A DNA stretch of 8,990 nt from an uncultured bacterium (GTDB taxonomy: Bacteria > Hydrogenedentota > Hydrogenedentia > Hydrogenedentales > CAITNO01), in contig CALDSM010000444.1 in NCBI GenBank assembly GCA_937923585.1, forward strand, positions 1 through 8,990. The letters run 5' to 3'. Below the pieces are notes generated by a model. The model was not told the DNA's origin. It did no database searches and saw only the letters and a program-made list of their open reading frames with translations. The position numbers were made by a program, and so were the translations under genes. Below are positions 7,284-8,990 of the stretch, piece by piece (within the stretch, counting starts at the first letter, position 1; each line of letters starts with the position of its first letter).

Positions 7284-7303
7284 CTCCTTGTCACGGCCCG
7301 TGA
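7284..7303 (-). promoter_or_regulatory. Ribosome binding site with adjoining 13-bp palindrome upstream of the flavoprotein gene
   Basis: On the minus strand AAGGAG (7289-7284) is five bases before the ATG at 7278 and fixes the start. One base further upstream lies TCACGGCCCGTGA (7291-7303), a perfect odd palindrome. It could be a regulator site or a small leader stem close to the ribosome binding site, or chance in GC-rich DNA. No confident promoter was found above it. Confidence 0.5.
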
Positions 7304-7534
7304 AGGCCCCTCTTGCGGGACGCAGCGCTCACAAGAACGGCTGGCTTCCAATCCGTCCACGTCGTATCCAGGGACAGGCTTGGCGTGTACCGCTTCGGAA
7401 CACATTCACGCCGGCATATCCTTCGGGATGCAACCAGAGGGCGCGGACGGAAAAATGCCTCAGGGCTGCCGCAAGACATTATCGCGCAGCGTATCCCGTC
7501 CAGTCTATCCCAAAGAGTCGCCCAGGCGGGGGGG

Positions 7535-7552
7535 CCTTCCGGGGCCGGAAGG
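7535..7552. repeat. Hairpin CCTTCCGG/CCGGAAGG
   Basis: Perfect 8-bp inverted repeat (7535-7542 and 7545-7552) with a 2-base centre, preceded by a run of G and followed by a pyrimidine-rich stretch with TGTTTCTGC. It looks terminator-like on the plus strand, but no gene ends nearby, so it is more likely one of the dispersed palindromes of this region. Confidence 0.45.
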
Positions 7553-7566
7553 ACGTCTGTTTCTGC

Positions 7567-7595
7567 TTGACACCCCGGATGGGATCTTATAGTAT
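7567..7595 (+). promoter_or_regulatory. Promoter-like element pointing into the repeat region
   Basis: TTGACA (7567-7572) is a perfect -35 consensus. After 17 bases comes TAGTAT (7590-7595), four of six to the -10 consensus; the overlapping TATAGT (7588-7593) is five of six but at 15 bases. A start would fall near 7602, about 750 bases before the gene at 8352. It could drive a long leader or a non-coding RNA, or be fortuitous. Confidence 0.3.
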
Positions 7596-7763
7596 TCACC
7601 TGCGCCGGATGCGTGCGGGGCAGTTGCGCGAATTCGGTGATGGCAGAGGGACGTATTACAGAGGTGGTGCGGGTGCGCAGTCAGAGGCATGGCGGGAAAT
7701 CCATCGCGACAGAGCCCCAACGGGAGAGCTGCAACTTCCATAATTGCGGACGAAGCCAGGTCC

Positions 7764-7791
7764 GTCATTGCGAGCGCAGCGCGGCAATCTC
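7764..7791. repeat. CATTGCGAG-type dispersed repeat
   Basis: The 28-base element begins GTCATTGCGAGCGCAGCG and ends GGCAATCTC, with terminal pairing ATTGC (7767-7771) and GCAAT (7784-7788). From memory, the pattern CATTGCGAG...GCAATCTC is a widespread extragenic repeat in many bacterial genomes; translated, it gives the spurious peptide HCERSAAI. Confidence 0.6.
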
Positions 7792-7827
7792 CTCCCCCGG
7801 CACCGCAGCTTCCCCTATTGACTGCGG

Positions 7828-7916
7828 CGGCCATGCCGCCGCTTTCCGTGCGGAAGCGACGCTTTCGCACACCCGCCGCGGCACGGCCACGGCGAAGAAA
7901 AGCGGCGGCATGGCCG
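7828..7916. repeat. 18-bp perfect inverted repeat with a nested hairpin
   Basis: The outer arms 7828-7845 (CGGCCATGCCGCCGCTTT) and 7899-7916 are perfect reverse complements over 18 bases. Between them a second near-perfect hairpin spans 7848-7870 (GTGCGGAAGCG against CGCTTTCGCAC, 10 of 11 paired). The 89-base unit could fold as a branched stem in RNA or DNA. Confidence 0.75.
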
Positions 7917-7964
7917 CACGCACTCAAAAAGAGCCCCATTTCTTCCGCTTTCGGCAAATCGAAG

Positions 7965-8020
7965 CACAAGGCAGGCGGGACGCCTGCGGTACGTATCGCA
8001 GGCGTCCCGCCTGCCTTGTG
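7965..8020. repeat. 24-bp perfect inverted repeat, 8-base loop
   Basis: The arms 7965-7988 and 7997-8020 are exact reverse complements over 24 bases, with core GGCAGGCGGGACGCCTGCG and an 8-base loop, GTACGTAT. No U tract follows on either strand. The perfection of the arms suggests recent insertion, gene conversion or selection for the stem. It resembles palindromes I recall from intergenic regions of Planctomycetes- and Hydrogenedentes-like genomes. Confidence 0.85.
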
Positions 8021-8051
8021 TCCCCGGTGTCTCTGTACCGCCATGCCTCAA

Positions 8052-8074
8052 AATCACCGAAAACAGCGGTGATT
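8052..8074. repeat. 8-bp hairpin
   Basis: AATCACCG (8052-8059) and CGGTGATT (8067-8074) are perfect reverse complements with a 7-base loop. It lies between the 24-bp palindrome and the next inverted repeat. Confidence 0.55.
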
Positions 8075-8081
8075 GCGCGCA

Positions 8082-8155
8082 GTGTGCGGCAGACATTCCT
8101 GTCTGCCTTCCCTGCCGTGAATTCAAACCGGCAGATACGAATGTCTGCCCCACAC
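8082..8155. repeat. 17-bp near-perfect inverted repeat containing a GGCAGACA hairpin
   Basis: The arms GTGTGCGGCAGACATTC (8082-8098) and 8139-8155 pair at 16 of 17 positions across 40 bases. The left arm also forms a local hairpin, GGCAGACA (8088-8095) with TGTCTGCC (8100-8107). The two pairings exclude each other, so alternative folds are possible. Confidence 0.7.
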
Positions 8156-8192
8156 GGTTCACAAAATCAGAACGTCGTTTCAACAGCAATGC

Positions 8193-8208
8193 ACAGGATG
8201 AACAGGAT
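8193..8208. repeat. ACAGGAT direct repeat
   Basis: ACAGGAT occurs at 8193-8199 and 8202-8208 within ACAGGATGAACAGGATT. From memory this ACAGGATGAACAGGAT pattern recurs between genes in related genomes; here only two units are visible. Confidence 0.35.
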
Positions 8209-8281
8209 TAAGACCGCAAACCGGGCGGGTCTTTATCCGGAGCAGGACGGCCCCACCTCAAAAGGACCCTCTTCGTTCTTC

Positions 8282-8309
8282 ATTGTCAATTGTCCACTGT
8301 CCACTGTCC
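8282..8309. repeat. Heptamer tandem repeat, four units
   Basis: Four 7-base units in a row: ATTGTCA, ATTGTCC, ACTGTCC, ACTGTCC. This kind of heptamer array between genes is a known class of short tandem repeat. It ends 42 bases before the ATG at 8352. Confidence 0.65.
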
Positions 8310-8351
8310 ATCTTCAGTCCCACACCCCATAACGCAGAAGGATGAGGTGCC

Positions 8352-8942
8352 ATGAACGTAACGAGAACGATTCGAACTATGCCGTGGCTGCTGCTAATTT
8401 CCATCCTGGTGATTCCTCCGGCATTTTCCTCCCCCCTGGGTTCTTCCGCCTCAAATCCCGGCTATTCGGCCCAACAGATCCTGTTCGTCAATCCGAATGC
8501 GGCGGATGGTATGTATTGGATTGATCCGGATGGAACAGGTGCAATGGCGCCGTTCGTGTGCTACTGTGACATGACGACTGATGGCGGAGGATGGATGCTT
8601 GCTGTAAACAGCGTCAGCGGGTCCGAAGCGGCCAGCACCGATATCACTTCAACAACGGGTTCCGCAGGACCGTACTCGGGTAATACCGCTGCGCTGTCTT
8701 CCTGGTCTGTCGGCAAGACCGCGGAGATTCGGCACTACATTGTCGATGGTAGCACCGTTTTCCACGCAAAATACGCGGGGGACTATCATGGAACGTTACC
8801 CGCCTTTTCCAACTGGGTCACCTTGAGCGGGCACACGAGTTCTTCCTTATTGACGAACAGTTTTGGCCGTTCTTGGCAGACGACGGGAACAGCCGTATCC
8901 ACTTTCGGAACGCCCTGGTATTATGGCGTCTCTTCTCCGTAC
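8352..8942 (+). CDS. Secreted fibrinogen-like YCDxxxxGGGW domain protein, 3' truncated
   Basis: The frame opens at the ATG at 8352, with AAGGA at 8338-8342 nine bases upstream, and stays open for 197 codons to 8942, where adapter sequence begins; the true 3' end is missing. Residues 1-27 are a clear signal peptide: arginines at 5 and 8, the hydrophobic core WLLLISILVI, then PPAFSS. The mature part carries DGMYWIDPDGTG (52-63) and YCDMTTDGGGW (71-81), the hallmark of bacterial proteins with a fibrinogen C-terminal-like fold, with Cys70 and Cys72 beside it. The rest is rich in Ser, Thr, Gly and aromatic residues. In animals such domains bind sugars or acetyl groups and bind calcium; in bacteria they are mostly unstudied surface or secreted proteins. 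Binding of glycans or adhesion is inference. No neighbour downstream is known. Confidence 0.85.
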
Positions 8943-8990
8943 AGATCGGAAGAGCGTCGTGTAGGGAAAGAGTGTAGATCTCGGTGGTCG
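8943..8990. other. Illumina sequencing adapter (not genomic)
   Basis: From 8943 the sequence is AGATCGGAAGAGC followed by the rest of the reverse complement of the Illumina universal TruSeq adapter, matching to the last base as I know that oligonucleotide. In the frame of the preceding gene it reads RSEERRVGKECRSRWS, a familiar artefact peptide in protein databases. All 48 bases should be trimmed. Confidence 0.97.

Larger units (their letters stand above)
7304..8351. other. About 1 kb gene-free, repeat-rich intergenic region
   Basis: No frame on either strand has protein-like composition. Long frames such as 7613-8332 (+) and 7505-8044 (-) run straight through inverted repeats. Because the DNA is palindromic, both strands give similar arginine- and alanine-rich peptides, for example RRDACGTYRRRPACLV. 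7304-7534 shows nothing I can name. 7535-8310 holds the hairpins and repeats listed separately. The stretch separates the divergent flavoprotein and fibrinogen-like genes. Confidence 0.7.

Noticed and set aside
6805..7743. 312-residue open frame on the plus strand
   Set aside because: It is antisense to the flavoprotein gene and then runs into non-coding DNA; no ribosome binding site and no protein-like pattern.
7505..8044. 179-residue open frame on the minus strand
   Set aside because: It gives the same repeat-derived composition as the opposite strand and has no ribosome binding site.
7764..8155. CRISPR array
   Set aside because: The repeats are inverted and different from each other, not identical direct repeats with regular spacers, and no cas gene is present.
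7535..8310. Insertion sequence or other transposon
   Set aside because: No transposase-like frame, no terminal inverted repeats enclosing a gene and no target duplication could be seen.
7613..8332. 239-residue open frame on the plus strand
   Set aside because: It crosses every inverted repeat in the region and encodes typical repeat-derived peptides such as HCERSAAI and FFIVNCPLSTVH. It is almost certainly not translated.

Overview
The window is a high-GC bacterial segment about 9 kb long. It carries six protein genes plus one gene fragment at the left edge, about 1 kb of repeat-packed non-coding DNA, and a right edge made of sequencing adapter, not genome. The long GT-C/TPR membrane proteins, a fibrinogen-like YCDxxxxGGGW secreted protein, loose gene spacing and intergenic palindromes suggest an uncultivated bacterium of the Planctomycetes/Lentisphaerae/Hydrogenedentes kind. 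That placement rests on remembered resemblance, not on a marker gene. The assembled end in adapter fits a metagenome or single-cell contig.

Layout, left to right. 3-404 (+) is the C-terminal part of an SGNH/GDSL-type hydrolase with the catalytic DxxH block; a hairpin follows it. 710-1402 (-) is a four-helix membrane protein of unknown function. It is divergent from 1521-2711 (+), an alpha/beta hydrolase with a complete Ser-Asp-His triad; a sigma70-like promoter for the membrane protein lies between them. The hydrolase converges on 2785-4821 (-), separated by a compact hairpin.

The centre is a tandem pair of paralogues on the minus strand, 4920-6566 and 2785-4821. Each has a multi-spanning GT-C glycosyltransferase-like membrane domain (TMTC-like) followed by C-terminal TPRs. 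The membrane domains align without a gap at about 77% identity by hand count, but one copy has three TPRs and the other seven. Upstream on the same strand, 6688-7278 encodes a flavodoxin-fold NAD(P)H/FMN oxidoreductase with a compact four-cysteine motif like that of iron-sulfur flavoproteins.

7304-8351 has no believable gene. It is a patchwork of perfect and near-perfect inverted repeats, a CATTGCGAG-type dispersed repeat and a heptamer tandem repeat, preceded by a promoter-like TTGACA element. At 8352 a secreted fibrinogen-like-domain protein begins and is cut at 8942, where Illumina adapter sequence starts.

The genes do not form one obvious pathway. The only clear relationship is the duplicated GT-C/TPR pair, which may glycosylate exported proteins or envelope polymers. 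I see no phage, CRISPR, transposase, tRNA or rRNA, and no convincing new multi-gene system.
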